Assembly: GCA_029865225.1 (NCBI GenBank)
Contig: JAOUHJ010000002.1
Span: forward strand, 1 to 64,000
DNA from: Nitrospira sp.
GTDB taxonomy: Bacteria > Nitrospirota > Nitrospiria > Nitrospirales > Nitrospiraceae
Length of the DNA: 64,000 nt
Direction: 5' to 3'
Shown: piece by piece, positions 29,030 to 45,636 of the stretch
Numbering within the stretch: the first letter of the stretch is position 1
Layout: each line of letters starts with the position of its first letter
Made by a program: the position numbers and the translations under genes
Notes under the pieces: generated by a model
Database searches by the model: none
The model's input: the letters and a program-made list of their open reading frames with translations, nothing else
Told to the model about the DNA's origin: nothing

Positions 29030-29864
29030 TGCGCACCCCTGACTTGCGTCGAGCGATAATAAATTTTTCAGTCTTCTTGTTCTGCCTGGTCTTGTAGCCT
29101 TTTGTCGGAAGACCCCAGGGGGAGACAGGATGGGGATTCCCCTGCCCCGACTTACCTTCGCCTCCACCGTGCGGGTGATCAACGGGGTTCATAACCACAC
29201 CACGAACGTGCGGCATCTTCCCTTTCCATCGACTTCGGCCCGCCTTCCCAACACTGATATTCTCATGATCAACGTTTCCCACTTGCCCAACTGTGGCCAT
29301 ACAGACGCCTAAAACCCTGCGCATTTCGCCAGACTTTAGCCGAACCTGCACGTAATCTCCATCGCGCCCCATGACCTGTGCGAAGGCTCCGGCACTTCTG
29401 ATCAACTGCCCACCCTTGCCGGCCGTCAATTCCAGATTATGGATGGTCGTACCAAGAGGCATGTTGATTAATGGAAGCGCATTCCCAGGCCGAATCTCTG
29501 CTTGCGGACCGGATTGAACTTCATCGTTCAGACCAAGACCCACCGGAGCCAGGATATATCGCTTTTCCCCATCTCGATATTTCAGCAACGCTATTCTTGC
29601 AGAGCGATTCGGATCATATTCGATCGCCGCAACTTTCGCAGGCACACCAACCTTGTCCCGACGAAAATCAATCACACGATACAACCGCTTATGACCACCC
29701 CCACGAAACCGAACCGTTACCCGCCCGTTATTGTTCCGCCCACCACTCCGTAAATGGAATTCGGTTAATGCCTTCTCAGGCTTCTTCTTCGTGAGATCTT
29801 TAGACGCCACAGCCGTCATACCTCGACGGCCTGCGGATGTTGGACGATACACTTTCAATCCCAT
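29022..29864 (-). CDS. rplB: 50S ribosomal protein L2
   Basis: Essential for subunit joining and peptidyl-transfer. 280 residues; [29 protein letters not shown]-like segment and the C-terminal [18 protein letters not shown] with the conserved His are present. Confidence 0.97.
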   Translation of the reverse strand: MGLKVYRPTSAGRRGMTAVASKDLTKKKPEKALTEFHLRSGGRNNNGRVTVRFRGGGHKRLYRVIDFRRDKVGVPAKVAAIEYDPNRSARIALLKYRDGEKRYILAPVGLGLNDEVQSGPQAEIRPGNALPLINMPLGTTIHNLELTAGKGGQLIRSAGAFAQVMGRDGDYVQVRLKSGEMRRVLGVCMATVGQVGNVDHENISVGKAGRSRWKGKMPHVRGVVMNPVDHPHGGGEGKSGQGNPHPVSPWGLPTKGYKTRQNKKTEKFIIARRKSGVRNA

Positions 29865-29912
29865 ATGCTACCTCTTACGCTCAATTCCCCGGTGACTCGA
29901 ATGCGCTCAGCA

Positions 29913-30206
29913 TTAGGCGCTTTCATACATCTCCAACTTTTCACCTTCCTTGAGCGTGACAAAAGCCTTTTTCCAATCGGACCGCTTACCAGAGAAACGA
30001 CCAAGCCGTTTCACCTTGCCGCGGACATTCATCAGATTCACCTTTTCGACCTTAACCTTGAGCAGAGCTTCAACAGCTTGCTTGATCTGGACACGATTGG
30101 CCTCAGGATGAACGACGAAACCCACAGTGTTCGTCTTCTCTCGAAGTCCAGTAATCTTTTCAGTCAATAACGGCTGAACCAGGACCTTATGCATATCCAC
30201 TTTCAT
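29913..30206 (-). CDS. rplW: 50S ribosomal protein L23
   Basis: Exit-tunnel protein that docks trigger factor and SRP. 97 residues: VLVQPLLTEKITGLREK, FVVHPEANRVQIKQAVE and the basic loop VRGKVKRLGRFSGKRSDWKKAFV (abridged). Overlaps the rplD stop by 4 nt. Confidence 0.96.
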   Translation of the reverse strand: MKVDMHKVLVQPLLTEKITGLREKTNTVGFVVHPEANRVQIKQAVEALLKVKVEKVNLMNVRGKVKRLGRFSGKRSDWKKAFVTLKEGEKLEMYESA

Positions 30207-30826
30207 GACCAGGCCTCATTCACAGGACCAAGTTCCCCCTGTGAAATCAGAATCACATGCGCACGAACAATGTCATAGACGTTCAGTTGATCAGCACTGA
30301 GAACCTTAACCTCGGTCAAGTTTTCAGCTGCTTGGGAAATTTCCGCCTGCGATTTCCCACTGATTAACAACACGTGATCACTTCCACAGAATTGCCTTAA
30401 TGCTTGAGCCAACAATTTGGTCTTAGGCTGTTGCAGAGAGAGATCTGACACTACAAATAATTTCCCCTCGGCGACTTTGGCTGATAAGGCGCTCTGGAGT
30501 GCCGCCCGATATTTCTTCCTCGGCATCGAGTAGGCATAACTCCTAGGCTTTGGGCCAAACACACTTCCACCGTGCCGCCAGACCGGAGAGCGAAGCGAAC
30601 CAGCTCGGGCACGTCCGGTATGTTTTTGCTTCCATGGCTTCTTTCCAGATCCACTCACTTCACCTCGACGCAATGTCGAAGCCGTACCTCTACGTTCGCA
30701 TGCACGCTGCATGATCACTGCTTCATGGACCAACGCAGCACGCGATTCACATCCAAAGACCTGCGGAGACAGATCGACAGTCCCCACCTTTTTTTTCTGT
30801 AAATCCACCAGATCAATAGTAGGCAT
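30203..30826 (-). CDS. rplD: 50S ribosomal protein L4
   Basis: Exit-tunnel protein; regulator of the S10 operon in enterics. The ATG at 30826 gives 207 residues starting MPTIDLVDLQKKKVGTVDL. The tunnel loop GSGKKPWKQKHTGRARAGSLRSP (abridged) is normal and shows no macrolide-resistance change I can recognise. The longer frame overlapping rplC is not used. Confidence 0.95.
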   Translation of the reverse strand: MPTIDLVDLQKKKVGTVDLSPQVFGCESRAALVHEAVIMQRACERRGTASTLRRGEVSGSGKKPWKQKHTGRARAGSLRSPVWRHGGSVFGPKPRSYAYSMPRKKYRAALQSALSAKVAEGKLFVVSDLSLQQPKTKLLAQALRQFCGSDHVLLISGKSQAEISQAAENLTEVKVLSADQLNVYDIVRAHVILISQGELGPVNEAWS

Positions 30827-30827
30827 G

Positions 30828-31448
30828 CTAGCTCTTCTTTGACTTACGCACGACAACAACCCCGTTCGCCGCTCCAGGAATCGCCCCACGGACAAACAGG
30901 AGATTCTCTTCTAATCGCGACTCAATGACTTTCAAACGATGAACCGTGACCCGCTCTGACCCCATATGACCAGGAAGCGTTTTCCCCTTCCAAACACGGG
31001 ATGGGAACGAACTTGCTCCGATCGATCCAGGAGCTCGGTGGAACATTGAGCCGTGAGATTCAGGACCGCCAGCATAATGATGCCGCTTCACAACGCCCTG
31101 ATACCCCTTCCCCTTCGACACACCGATCACATCAACCCAATCACCCTTTTTAAACATCTCTACCGTGACCACCTGGCCCACCGCCACGTCACCGTCTTTC
31201 TGGAATTCGCGCAAGATTCGGCTAGGCGGAGCTTGATTCTTCTTCAGATGACCAAGTTCTGACTTCGAGAGCTTTCGCTCTTTGACCTCACCAAACGAAA
31301 GCTGAATCGCTTCATAGCGGTCTCTCTCTTTTGTCCGCACCGCGACAACTCTGCAAGGGCCCGCCTCGATGACAGTCACCGGCGTCAATCGACTCTCATC
31401 GAACACTTGCGTCATCCCGAGCTTCTTTCCAATCAGTCCGTTTGTCAT
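30828..31448 (-). CDS. rplC: 50S ribosomal protein L3
   Basis: Early 50S assembly protein reaching toward the peptidyl-transferase centre. 206 residues: GLIGKKLGMTQVFDE start, SKGKGYQGVVKRHHYAGGP loop and the GSIGASSFPSRVWKGKTLPGHMG segment (abridged). Confidence 0.97.
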   Translation of the reverse strand: MTNGLIGKKLGMTQVFDESRLTPVTVIEAGPCRVVAVRTKERDRYEAIQLSFGEVKERKLSKSELGHLKKNQAPPSRILREFQKDGDVAVGQVVTVEMFKKGDWVDVIGVSKGKGYQGVVKRHHYAGGPESHGSMFHRAPGSIGASSFPSRVWKGKTLPGHMGSERVTVHRLKVIESRLEENLLFVRGAIPGAANGVVVVRKSKKS

Positions 31449-31517
31449 ATTCGTCCAGTACTGTATGTTGCGTTCTGCGTGCTACCGCTTAACAGTTCGG
31501 TCTTTAGCACTCAAGAC

Positions 31518-31829
31518 TCATAACTTTATCTCGACATCCACACCAGCAGCTAAGTTGAGTTTCATCAGCGAGTCCATCGTTTCAGGAGTTGGCTCCATAA
31601 TATCGAGGAGTCGCTTGTGAGTACGCATTTCAAATTGCTCTCGTGATTTCTTATCGGCATGAGTCGACCGCTGAACCGTAATTTTCTCGATTCGAGTGGG
31701 AAGGGGAATCGGCCCGACCACCCTTGCTCCACTGCGCCGAACAGTTTCAACAATTTCACTTACAGACTGATCGAGGACTCGGTAGTCGAATCCTCGCAAC
31801 CTAATTCTGATTCGCTGATCGACTTTCAC
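31518..31829 (-). CDS. rpsJ: 30S ribosomal protein S10
   Basis: 30S head protein; also the NusE partner of NusB in antitermination. 103 residues: [37 protein letters not shown] and [19 protein letters not shown]. First gene of the S10 series, 45 bp after tuf. Confidence 0.97.
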   Translation of the reverse strand: MKVDQRIRIRLRGFDYRVLDQSVSEIVETVRRSGARVVGPIPLPTRIEKITVQRSTHADKKSREQFEMRTHKRLLDIMEPTPETMDSLMKLNLAAGVDVEIKL

Positions 31830-31860
31830 GTCGTTACTCCTAATCCATCCACTGAACGCT

Positions 31861-33081
<1,221 letters not shown>

Positions 33082-33111
33082 ACCCCACTCCCTCCCGTAT
33101 TTCAGTAACCC

Positions 33112-35181
33112 CTACTTCTTAATAATGGCTTCCGCAATATTCTTGGGCACCTGCTCGTAGCGATCGAACTCCATACTGTATGTAGCACGGCCTTGCGTTC
33201 GAGACCGGAGGTCAGTCGCATAGCCGAACATCTCCATCAAGGGCACAGCGGCATCGATTGCTTGAGCTCCGGCACGAACCTTCATACCCTGCACCTTACC
33301 CCGCCGTCCATTCAGATTCCCAATAACATCCCCCATAAATTCCTGAGGAACCAAGACTTCAACTTTCATGATGGGTTCAAGCAATACGGGATCGGCCTTC
33401 TTGCACGCATCAGAGAAACCCATGGAACCGGCAATCTTGAACGCCATCTCGTTGGAATCTACGTCATGGTATGATCCATCAATAATGGTCACTTTCACGT
33501 CCCTGAGAGGATAGCCCGCAACAACCCCGGTCTCCATCCGCTCACGAACCCCTTTTTCAATGGCAGGAATGTATTCTTTCGGAATTGCTCCGCCGACAAT
33601 TTTGTTCACAAACTCCAGACCCTTACCAGACTCAGAAGGCTCCACCGTCAGCACAACATGTCCATATTGCCCGCGACCGCCAGTCTGCTTGATGTACTTC
33701 GATTCAGCCTCTGCTTTTCGCCGAATCGTTTCCCTAAACGCAACTTCTGGCTTCCCAACGTTCGCCTCAACCTTGAATTCCCTCAACATCCGATCGACAA
33801 TGATTTCGAGATGTAGCTCCCCCATCCCGGCAATGATCGTCTGAGCAGTCTCCTCATCGGTCCGCACACGGAATGAGGGATCCTCTTGAGACAATTTCTG
33901 CAGAGCAAATCCCATTTTTTCCTGATCTTGCTTGGTCTTGGGTTCGATTGCCATCGCAATAACCGGCTCAGGAAACTTCATCACCTCCAGCAGGACAGGC
34001 TGCTTCTCATCAGCTAACGTATCCCCTGTAGTGGCTCCTTTAAGCCCGACCGCTGCAGCGATGTCGCCTGCATGAACTTCATCGATGTCTTCGCGCTTGT
34101 TCGCATGCATCTTAAGGAGACGCCCGATGCGGTCCTTGGTCCCCTTCGTCACATTCAGAACCGGGGTGCCCGTCTTGAGCGTGCCCGAATAAACACGGAA
34201 GTATGTTAATTGACCAGCAAACGGATCCGACATGATCTTGAATGCGAGCGCCGCAAAAGGCTCAGCGTCATCCGACTTCCGCTCAACCTCTTTACCGCTG
34301 TTCGGCTCAACCCCTTTCACCGGAGGGATATCAAGAGGCGACGGCAGGTAATCCACTACGCCATCCAAAAGCTGCTGCACTCCCTTGTTCTTAAAGGCAG
34401 AACCACAGAGGACCGGTGTGATTTTCATCGAAATGGTCGCGGCACGGATTGCGCGCATCACTTCTTCCTCTGTCAATGGATGGCCATTCAGATACTTTTC
34501 CATCACTTGGTCGTCAAACTCCGCAACCGCGTCGAGCATTTTTTCTCGATATTCCGTTGCCTGCGCGAGCAAATCAGAAGGAATCTCATCCACCTTATAC
34601 TTAGCGCCCAACGTCTCGTCGTCGTAGAAATACCCTTTCATCCTAACGAGATCGATTGTCCCACGAAACTCGGCTTCCCGGCCGATCGGAATTTGGATCG
34701 GGACAGGTTTGGCACCGAGGCGATCAATGATCGATTGAACACTTCCATAAAAATCAGCCCCTACCCGATCCATCTTATTCATGAAGGCAATGCGCGGAAC
34801 ATGATACTTATCCGCCTGCCGCCAAACCGTTTCAGACTGAGGCTCAACCCCCTGCACAGAATCGAAGGCTGCCACCGCCCCATCAAGCACGCGCAGTGAC
34901 CGCTCGACTTCAATCGTGAAGTCAACATGGCCAGGAGTGTCAATGATATTGATGCGATAGTCACGCCAAAAACAGGTCGTCGCGGCAGACGTAATCGTAA
35001 TCCCACGCTCTCGCTCCTGCTCCATCCAATCCATGGTCGCTGCACCTTCATGAACCTCACCCAATTTATGAGTCATGCCGGTGTAGTAGAGAATACGCTC
35101 GGTCGTCGTAGTCTTCCCCGCATCAATATGAGCCATGATGCCGATGTTTCTAGTACGTTCTAGCGATGTTTGACGCGCCAC
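33112..35181 (-). CDS. fusA: Elongation factor G
   Basis: GTPase that drives translocation and, with RRF, ribosome recycling. 689 residues; G1 [15 protein letters not shown], the DTPGHVDF motif, NKMDRVGAD, then domains II-V ending with [24 protein letters not shown] (abridged). Length is that of a standard EF-G. 112 bp after rpsG. Confidence 0.97.
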   Translation of the reverse strand: MARQTSLERTRNIGIMAHIDAGKTTTTERILYYTGMTHKLGEVHEGAATMDWMEQERERGITITSAATTCFWRDYRINIIDTPGHVDFTIEVERSLRVLDGAVAAFDSVQGVEPQSETVWRQADKYHVPRIAFMNKMDRVGADFYGSVQSIIDRLGAKPVPIQIPIGREAEFRGTIDLVRMKGYFYDDETLGAKYKVDEIPSDLLAQATEYREKMLDAVAEFDDQVMEKYLNGHPLTEEEVMRAIRAATISMKITPVLCGSAFKNKGVQQLLDGVVDYLPSPLDIPPVKGVEPNSGKEVERKSDDAEPFAALAFKIMSDPFAGQLTYFRVYSGTLKTGTPVLNVTKGTKDRIGRLLKMHANKREDIDEVHAGDIAAAVGLKGATTGDTLADEKQPVLLEVMKFPEPVIAMAIEPKTKQDQEKMGFALQKLSQEDPSFRVRTDEETAQTIIAGMGELHLEIIVDRMLREFKVEANVGKPEVAFRETIRRKAEAESKYIKQTGGRGQYGHVVLTVEPSESGKGLEFVNKIVGGAIPKEYIPAIEKGVRERMETGVVAGYPLRDVKVTIIDGSYHDVDSNEMAFKIAGSMGFSDACKKADPVLLEPIMKVEVLVPQEFMGDVIGNLNGRRGKVQGMKVRAGAQAIDAAVPLMEMFGYATDLRSRTQGRATYSMEFDRYEQVPKNIAEAIIKK

Positions 35182-35293
35182 TTTACTCCCCTAAAAACAG
35201 TTGTGCCGCAGATCAAGCCGCACCACACTGCTGCGATATTGAAGCACTCAAGCCTGCGATCGCAGCACGGCCCGACTGCAGCACAGAACGACG

Positions 35294-35764
35294 CTACCAG
35301 CGATAATGAGCGAATGCCTTATTCGCCTCTGCCATCCGATGTACGTCTTCCCGCTTTTTCACCGCAGCCCCGGTATTGTTCGATGCATCCAACAATTCGG
35401 CTGCGAGTTTCTCTCGCATACTCTTACCAGCGCGCGTACGCGCAAACTGCGACAACCAACGAAGCGCCAACGAAACTCGACGCGCCGGCCTGATTTCGAC
35501 AGGAACCTGATAAGAAGCTCCACCAACACGACGAGATTTAACCTCAACGATCGGCTTCACGTTGTCGACTGCGGTCTTGAACACTTTGAGCGGATCACCG
35601 CCGGTCTTTTCCTGAATAGCATCGAACGCCCCGTAACAGATGCGCTCAGTAGTGCTTTTCTTCCCATTGATCATCAAGGTATTAATGAATTTCCCAACCA
35701 GCTTGTCACGATATCGCACATCCGGAAGCACTTCCCGTTGGCCCAAAAATCTACTGCGTGGCAT
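35294..35764 (-). CDS. rpsG: 30S ribosomal protein S7
   Basis: Organises the 3' domain of 16S rRNA; regulator of the str operon in enterics. 156 residues: [20 protein letters not shown] (S7 lead usually MPRKG), [16 protein letters not shown] and [15 protein letters not shown] at the end. Confidence 0.97.
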   Translation of the reverse strand: MPRSRFLGQREVLPDVRYRDKLVGKFINTLMINGKKSTTERICYGAFDAIQEKTGGDPLKVFKTAVDNVKPIVEVKSRRVGGASYQVPVEIRPARRVSLALRWLSQFARTRAGKSMREKLAAELLDASNNTGAAVKKREDVHRMAEANKAFAHYRW

Positions 35765-35824
35765 AATTTCCTACTATTGATGAATCTTGGTTAGAATCAG
35801 GGAACCAGTCCGCCTACCCATTTA

Positions 35825-36196
35825 TTATTTAGGCCGTTTCGCACCGTACTTTGAGCGGCTTTGCTTTCTGTCCGCCACACCTACCGCATCCAGCGCCCCA
35901 CGAACCAAATGGTATCGTACACCAGGAAGGTCTTTAACGCGCCCTCCGCGCACGAGGACAATTGAATGCTCCTGGAGATTATGGCCCACCCCTGGGATGT
36001 AGGTCGTGACCTCCATCCCGTTCGTGAGACGCACACGAGCAACTTTTCGCAAAGCCGAATTTGGTTTTTTGGGCGTTGTGGTGTAGACCCTCAGACAAAC
36101 ACCTCTTTTTTGCGGGCAAGACTTCAGAGCCGGGCTCTTGGTTTTTGCCTTCACAAAAACTCGCCCTTTTCGAACCAGCTGATTAATCGTCGGCAT
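35825..36196 (-). CDS. rpsL: 30S ribosomal protein S12
   Basis: Decoding-centre protein. 123 residues: [12 protein letters not shown] start, [12 protein letters not shown] with the Lys whose change gives streptomycin resistance intact, and [20 protein letters not shown] with the second resistance Lys also intact. First gene of the str operon, directly behind a perfect-consensus promoter. Confidence 0.97.
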   Translation of the reverse strand: MPTINQLVRKGRVFVKAKTKSPALKSCPQKRGVCLRVYTTTPKKPNSALRKVARVRLTNGMEVTTYIPGVGHNLQEHSIVLVRGGRVKDLPGVRYHLVRGALDAVGVADRKQSRSKYGAKRPK

Positions 36197-36254
36197 CTGT
36201 TTAAACCTTCTTCAAAAAACTTAAATCACTTACAAGCAAGCCCAAAGCCGCAGG

Positions 36255-36283
36255 ATTATAATGATCAACCATGCGACTGTCAA
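36255..36283 (-). promoter_or_regulatory. Perfect-consensus sigma70 promoter of the str operon
   Basis: On the minus strand TTGACA, 17 bases and TATAAT: both hexamers and the spacer match the consensus exactly. It lies in the 106-bp gap between rpoC and rpsL, 59 bp before the rpsL start. It would let rpsL and all genes down to rplQ be transcribed independently of rpoBC. Confidence 0.85.
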
Positions 36284-36302
36284 GTGGAGAAGATACCTTT
36301 TG

Positions 36303-40490
<4,188 letters not shown>

Positions 40491-40536
40491 GGTAATGACC
40501 TCCTCTGATGCCGGTCTTCCGCCGGCACACAAGCAG

Positions 40537-43500
40537 TTAGTCTTGCGTCTTGACCAACTCTACGTCGAGACCCAGGCTCTGCAGTTCCTTGACTAACACA
40601 TTGAACGACTCCGGCAACCCTGGTTCAAGAAACGGCTCACCCTTGACGATCGCTTCGTACATACGCGAGCGCCCCGGCACATCGTCTGATTTGACGGTGA
40701 GAAACTCCTGCAGGGTGGACGCGGCTCCATACGCTTGGAGCGCCCAGACTTCCATTTCCCCTAGGCGCTGCCCACCAAATTGAGCCTTGCCCCCTAGCGG
40801 CTGTTGCGTCACTAGAGAATAGGGACCGATGGAACGGGCGTGGATCTTGTCGTCCACGAGGTGGTGAAGCTTGAGGACATACATATACCCTACGGTAACC
40901 GGACTAGCGAATGTCTCACCCGTTTTGCCATCGATGAGCTGAGATTGCCCGCTCATGGGCAATTTGGCCTTCTTCAGTAAGTCCTTAATTTCCTTCTCTG
41001 CTGCACCATCAAACACCGGGCTCGCGACCTTGATGCCCAACGCCTTCGCCGCCCACCCGAGGTGAGTTTCCAAAATTTGCCCCACGTTCATACGTGACGG
41101 CACACCGAGAGGATTCAGCACGATTTCTACCGGTGTTCCATCCGGCAGATAGGGCATATCCTCTTCCGGCAGGACCCGTGACACGACACCTTTATTTCCA
41201 TGGCGACCAGCCATCTTATCGCCGACCTGGATCTTACGTTTCATGGCGATGTACACCTTCACGAGCTTGATGACACCCGGAGGCAGCTCATCCCCACGCC
41301 TCAAGCGACCAACTTTCTCGTCGTACAGGGTCTGGAGGATCTCAATCTGCTCCTTCGCCCGCCGCTCGACATCCTCCAGCTCCTTTTGCTCATCAGGATC
41401 GCTCAGGATGATGTGACGCACGGTGTCGTCAGGCAATCGTCTGAGAATCTCCGCCGTCAACTTCCCCTTCTTCTTCAAAATGACGTCGCCGCTCTCCGGA
41501 TCCATGAGATCCCGACCCACGACCTTACCGAGCAACAACTTCCGTATCTTCTTCGTCTTTTCTTCATCGATGATCCGCAGCTCTTCGTGGTGATCCCGCT
41601 GCAGCTTCATCTGGTCATCGGTCTCGATACTCTTCGAACGCTCGTCCTTATCCAGCCCTTTACGTGAAAAGATTTTCACGTCGACCACAATGCCCTCGAC
41701 GCCAGGAGGGACAGTCAGGGACGTATCCTTCACATCACCGGCTTTTTCACCAAAGATCGCCCGAAGCAGTTTTTCTTCGGGAGTCAATTGGGTTTCACCT
41801 TTAGGCGTCACTTTGCCGACGAGAATGTCGCCTGGCTTTACTTCTGCGCCGATCCGGATAATGCCGCTCTCGTCCAAATTCCGCAGCGCCTCTTCGCCGA
41901 CATTAGGAATATCCCGGGTGACATCTTCCTTGCCTAACTTTGTATCCCGAGCTTCTACCTCAAACTCCTCGATATGGATGGAGGTGAAGGCATCTTCACG
42001 AACCAATTTTTCACTGAGCAAGATAGCGTCTTCGAAGTTGTAGCCACCCCATGGCATAAACGCCACAAGCACATTTTTACCCAGCGCTAATTCCCCATGA
42101 TCAATAGCCGGCCCGTCGCCAAGCACTTGCCCTTTCTTGACCGGCTGGCCTATCCGAACCACGGGAGTCTGCGTGATACATGTGTTCTGATTCGATCGTT
42201 GAAACTTGATCAGATCGTACACATCGAGCCCGGAATCCTTTCCCTTCTTGCCGTCTTTCGAATCGGCCCGCACCACAATCCGAGTCGCATCGACGCTTTC
42301 GACAACCCCGGATCGGCGTGCCTGAATCACATATCCCGAGTCTCGAGCCACCACGGCTTCCATTCCGGTCCCGACCAAAGGTGATTCGGAAGTCAATAAT
42401 GGAACGGCCTGACGCTGCATATTGGAACCCATCAGCGCGCGATTGGCATCGTCATGCTCTAAGAACGGCACGAGAGCGGTCGCGACGCTGACGACTTGCT
42501 TTGGCGAGACGTCCATGTATTCAATCCGATCCGGAGCCGCCAGTACAAAGTCTCCGCCATGCCGACACGAAACCGTTTCCGATACTAGTTTGCCAGACCC
42601 ATCGAGCTTCGAGTTGGCCTGCGCGATGATGTATTTGTCGCCCTCAATTGCCGAAAGAAATTCAATTTCGTCCGTGACTCGCCCCTTCGCGACCTTGCGG
42701 TAGGGCGCTTCAATGAACCCAAACTGATTGATACGTGCATACGTCGCTAACGACGTGATCAACCCGATGTTGGGACCTTCAGGCGTCTCAATGGGACAGA
42801 TACGGCTATAGTGAGAGGGATGGACGTCCCGAACTTCGAACCCGGCCCGTTCTCGCGTGAGCCCGCCTGGGCCCAACGCTGAAAGTCGACGCTTGTGCGT
42901 GATTTCAGCCAGCGGATTCGTTTGGTCCATAAACTGAGAAAGCTGACTACTGCTGAAGAACTCCTTCACTGCCGCCACAACCGGTTTGGCGTTGATCAGG
43001 TCGTGTGGGAGTACCGTTTCCATATCGAGGAGATTCATGCGCTCCTTGATACTTCGCTCCATCCGCACCAGCCCCAGCCGGAATTGATTCTCTAGCAATT
43101 CTCCCACGGATCGGACACGGCGATTTCCCAAGTGGTCGATATCGTCGATTTCGCCCTTCCCGACCTTGAGATTGACCAGATAGCGAATGACTTCCACAAT
43201 GTCCTGGGCCGTCAAGGTCCGCTGCTCAAGAGGCAGGTCTAATCCGAGCTTCTTATTGAGCTTGAGACGGCCGACCGGGGACAAATCGTACCGCTTGGAG
43301 TTCAAGAACAAATTATCAAATAACGCCCGAGCTGTGTCGACCGACGGTGTTTCACCAGGACGGAGGCGACGATAGATTTCAACCATCGCTTCTTCCTTTG
43401 AGCCGATCTTCTCCATCTCCAAGGTATCAAGGATGACCGGCGTCGCAGTGGCCATGTCCAGATAAATAACTTTGAACTCCTCAACATCGCTCTCGGCGAT

Positions 43501-44493
43501 TTGCTCGACAATCTCGGGCGTTAATCGCTGATTTTTCTCTGTGAGCTTTTCATTCTTCGAATCCAGCAATTCCGTCAAAATGGCGCGCCCCACCAATTCA
43601 GTGGGAAGCATGGGAATTTCCTTCACCCCCGACGCCTTGAGCTTGGCAATAACTCCCTTCGTCAGCCTGGCACCTTCCCGCACCAATGGTTCCTTGCTAT
43701 TTTTGTCCGTCACCTCGACCGAGCATCGAAGGCCATGGTGGATCTCGGGATCAAGCTTACGAAACATCTTGCCTTTCGATACCCGAATCTCTTCGACCGG
43801 GTAGTACATCTTGAGCAAGTCGTCGCTCGAGAATGCAAACGCCTTCAGCAAGATGGTGGCCTGCATCTTTCGTCGACGATCGATGCGGACGTAGAGAATA
43901 TCCCTCGCATCGAACTCGAAATCGAGCCATGAGCCTCGATACGGAATGATTCGCGCAGAATATAAGACCTTCCCGCTCGCATGGGTCCTACCTTTATCAT
44001 GCGTAAAGGACGCACCCGGCGATCGATGCAGCTGACTGACAACCACTCGCTCTGTCCCGTTGATGATAAAAGTTCCTCGCTCAGTCATGAGCGGCAATTC
44101 ACCGACATAGACTTCTTGCTCCCGCACATCGAGCACTTTCTTGCGAGGACCCTTATCCTCCTTGTCAAATACCACCAGGCGAACACGCAACTTAAGAGGA
44201 ACCGCGAACGTCATTCCCTGCTCTAAACATTCGCGCTCATCGTACTTCGGCGTCCCTAACGTGTAGCTCGAGAACTCGAGCATGGCGGTATTATTATAGT
44301 CCGGTATGGGGAAGACGCTGGCTAACGCCGCCTGCAATCCATGATCTTTTCGACGCTCAGGCTCGGCTTCAAGTTGCAAAAACTCTTCATAGGAACGCTT
44401 CTGAATTTCGATCAGATCTGGAATATCGATGTTCGTTCGGATGCGAGAAAAATCTTTTCGCTCGACGAAATCTCGCAGAGTCGTTTCGGACAT
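40537..44493 (-). CDS. rpoB: DNA-directed RNA polymerase subunit beta
   Basis: 1318-residue polymerase subunit; start ATG 44493 with GGAGG 7 nt upstream. The rifampicin pocket ([20 protein letters not shown], then RLSALGPGG) has the sensitive-type residues throughout. [33 protein letters not shown] and the [10 protein letters not shown] motif are all present. Follows the rplL-rpoB spacer with a nested hairpin. Confidence 0.97.
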   Translation of the reverse strand: MSETTLRDFVERKDFSRIRTNIDIPDLIEIQKRSYEEFLQLEAEPERRKDHGLQAALASVFPIPDYNNTAMLEFSSYTLGTPKYDERECLEQGMTFAVPLKLRVRLVVFDKEDKGPRKKVLDVREQEVYVGELPLMTERGTFIINGTERVVVSQLHRSPGASFTHDKGRTHASGKVLYSARIIPYRGSWLDFEFDARDILYVRIDRRRKMQATILLKAFAFSSDDLLKMYYPVEEIRVSKGKMFRKLDPEIHHGLRCSVEVTDKNSKEPLVREGARLTKGVIAKLKASGVKEIPMLPTELVGRAILTELLDSKNEKLTEKNQRLTPEIVEQIAESDVEEFKVIYLDMATATPVILDTLEMEKIGSKEEAMVEIYRRLRPGETPSVDTARALFDNLFLNSKRYDLSPVGRLKLNKKLGLDLPLEQRTLTAQDIVEVIRYLVNLKVGKGEIDDIDHLGNRRVRSVGELLENQFRLGLVRMERSIKERMNLLDMETVLPHDLINAKPVVAAVKEFFSSSQLSQFMDQTNPLAEITHKRRLSALGPGGLTRERAGFEVRDVHPSHYSRICPIETPEGPNIGLITSLATYARINQFGFIEAPYRKVAKGRVTDEIEFLSAIEGDKYIIAQANSKLDGSGKLVSETVSCRHGGDFVLAAPDRIEYMDVSPKQVVSVATALVPFLEHDDANRALMGSNMQRQAVPLLTSESPLVGTGMEAVVARDSGYVIQARRSGVVESVDATRIVVRADSKDGKKGKDSGLDVYDLIKFQRSNQNTCITQTPVVRIGQPVKKGQVLGDGPAIDHGELALGKNVLVAFMPWGGYNFEDAILLSEKLVREDAFTSIHIEEFEVEARDTKLGKEDVTRDIPNVGEEALRNLDESGIIRIGAEVKPGDILVGKVTPKGETQLTPEEKLLRAIFGEKAGDVKDTSLTVPPGVEGIVVDVKIFSRKGLDKDERSKSIETDDQMKLQRDHHEELRIIDEEKTKKIRKLLLGKVVGRDLMDPESGDVILKKKGKLTAEILRRLPDDTVRHIILSDPDEQKELEDVERRAKEQIEILQTLYDEKVGRLRRGDELPPGVIKLVKVYIAMKRKIQVGDKMAGRHGNKGVVSRVLPEEDMPYLPDGTPVEIVLNPLGVPSRMNVGQILETHLGWAAKALGIKVASPVFDGAAEKEIKDLLKKAKLPMSGQSQLIDGKTGETFASPVTVGYMYVLKLHHLVDDKIHARSIGPYSLVTQQPLGGKAQFGGQRLGEMEVWALQAYGAASTLQEFLTVKSDDVPGRSRMYEAIVKGEPFLEPGLPESFNVLVKELQSLGLDVELVKTQD

Positions 44494-44526
44494 TCCTACC
44501 CCTCCACACGGTTAGCGGTGAACAGC

Positions 44527-44598
44527 AGTCGCCAGCCCTGTTACCAGACAACAGAGCCGACACATGACTCCATCACTCCGAATACACAACTGGCGACT
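44527..44598 (-). promoter_or_regulatory. Nested hairpin in the rplL-rpoB spacer
   Basis: A perfect 9-bp inverted repeat (44527-44535 with 44590-44598) encloses a second, smaller hairpin (about 44535-44557, five pairs plus two beyond a mismatch). There is no T run, so it is not a normal terminator. In Escherichia coli this spacer holds an attenuator and an RNase III site that set the L7/L12 to beta ratio; a similar role here is an inference from position and shape. Confidence 0.45.
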
Positions 44599-44614
44599 AT
44601 GACGAATTCCTTGG

Positions 44615-45016
44615 TTACTTGATTTCGACTTTGGCACCGCTTTCTTCGAGCTTTTTCTTCATCGTGTCTGCCTCTTCCTTGGTCGCCCCGGTCTTGATCG
44701 GCTTCGGTGCACCCTCCACCAGATCCTTCGCTTCCTTGAGGCCGAGACTCGTCAGCTCTCGCACGACTTTAATGATTTGAATTTTCTTGTCAGCCGGCGC
44801 GGACGCGAGCACCACGTCAAACGCCGTCTTTTCCTCAGCCGGGGCCGCAGCTCCACCCCCTGCAACCGGTGCTGCAGCGATCGCGACCGGCGCAGCCGCC
44901 GTCACACCAAACCGATTCTCTAACCCCTTCACGAGCTCGGCAAGATCAAGCACGCTCATGCTTTCGATCGCCTTAATCAATTCCTCTTGTGATAACTTCC
45001 CCTCTGTAGCTGGCAT
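44615..45016 (-). CDS. rplL: 50S ribosomal protein L7/L12 (own start inside the rplJ frame)
   Basis: Stalk protein that recruits translation GTPases; normally four to six copies per ribosome. The ATG at 45016 has AAGGAG 8 nt upstream and gives 133 residues: N-terminal dimerisation part ([19 protein letters not shown]), an Ala-rich hinge (about 40-65) and the globular domain ([20 protein letters not shown], then [20 protein letters not shown]). No stop codon separates it from rplJ upstream, so the same sequence is also the C-terminus of the L10 reading frame. Confidence 0.93.
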   Translation of the reverse strand: MPATEGKLSQEELIKAIESMSVLDLAELVKGLENRFGVTAAAPVAIAAAPVAGGGAAAPAEEKTAFDVVLASAPADKKIQIIKVVRELTSLGLKEAKDLVEGAPKPIKTGATKEEADTMKKKLEESGAKVEIK

Positions 45017-45550
45017 ATCCCCTTCTCCTTTCCGTTTATCCTGAATGGCTGCAATGACTCGTACGAACTTCGATAAGACCGCGTTCAATGTGTAAACGAC
45101 TCCACGAATCGGCCCCTGCATGGCCGAGAGCAACATAGCCACGAGCACTTCTTTTTTCGGTAGCGTCGCGACGGCTGCCAACTCATCCGGCTGGAGGATC
45201 TTGCCCTCCAATACTCCGGCCGTCATCCGAATCTTTTCTTCTCGCTTCTCCGCACCGATAAAATCCTTTAAAACCTTGGTCGGTAACACGGGATCATCAT
45301 ATCCGATCACGACACCGGTCGGACCCTTCAGATGCCCCTTGAGTCCGGCCAACGCCGTTCCTTCGGCAGCACGAGCGGCAAGGGTATTCTTCACGACTCG
45401 ATATTCCGCCTTGACCCCACGGAGCTGTTTACGCAACTCGGTCACTTGATTGACCGGAAGACCGACACATTCCGTCAGAATCGCTAGACGCGCGCGACCG
45501 AATCTTTCGGCCAAGTCCGCTATTGCCGTAACCTTTTCTTCCTTCTTCAT
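44615..45550 (-). CDS. rplJ: 50S ribosomal protein L10 running in frame into L7/L12
   Basis: Residues 1-178 are a complete L10: the [18 protein letters not shown] start, the [15 protein letters not shown] rRNA-binding region, [20 protein letters not shown] and the C-terminal helix (about 150-175) on which L12 dimers sit. Where L10 should end (DKRKGEGD) there is no stop codon, and the frame continues through the rplL start at 45016 to the rplL stop, giving 311 residues. Start ATG has AAGGAG 4 nt upstream. Either a real L10-L12 fusion is made next to free L12, or a stop codon was lost by sequence error. The reading frame itself is plain from the bases. Confidence 0.88.
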   Translation of the reverse strand: MKKEEKVTAIADLAERFGRARLAILTECVGLPVNQVTELRKQLRGVKAEYRVVKNTLAARAAEGTALAGLKGHLKGPTGVVIGYDDPVLPTKVLKDFIGAEKREEKIRMTAGVLEGKILQPDELAAVATLPKKEVLVAMLLSAMQGPIRGVVYTLNAVLSKFVRVIAAIQDKRKGEGDMPATEGKLSQEELIKAIESMSVLDLAELVKGLENRFGVTAAAPVAIAAAPVAGGGAAAPAEEKTAFDVVLASAPADKKIQIIKVVRELTSLGLKEAKDLVEGAPKPIKTGATKEEADTMKKKLEESGAKVEIK

Positions 45551-45636
45551 CGCTCTCCTTCTTCGAACGATCGCCGACCGTCAATCGAGAAACCCGAAAT
45601 CATCTAACCCGCCATCTAACGAAAGACGTCGTTCGA

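Noticed and set aside
42900-43000. Rifampicin-resistance change in rpoB
   Set aside because: The pocket residues in [17 protein letters not shown] and RLSALGPGG are the sensitive type.
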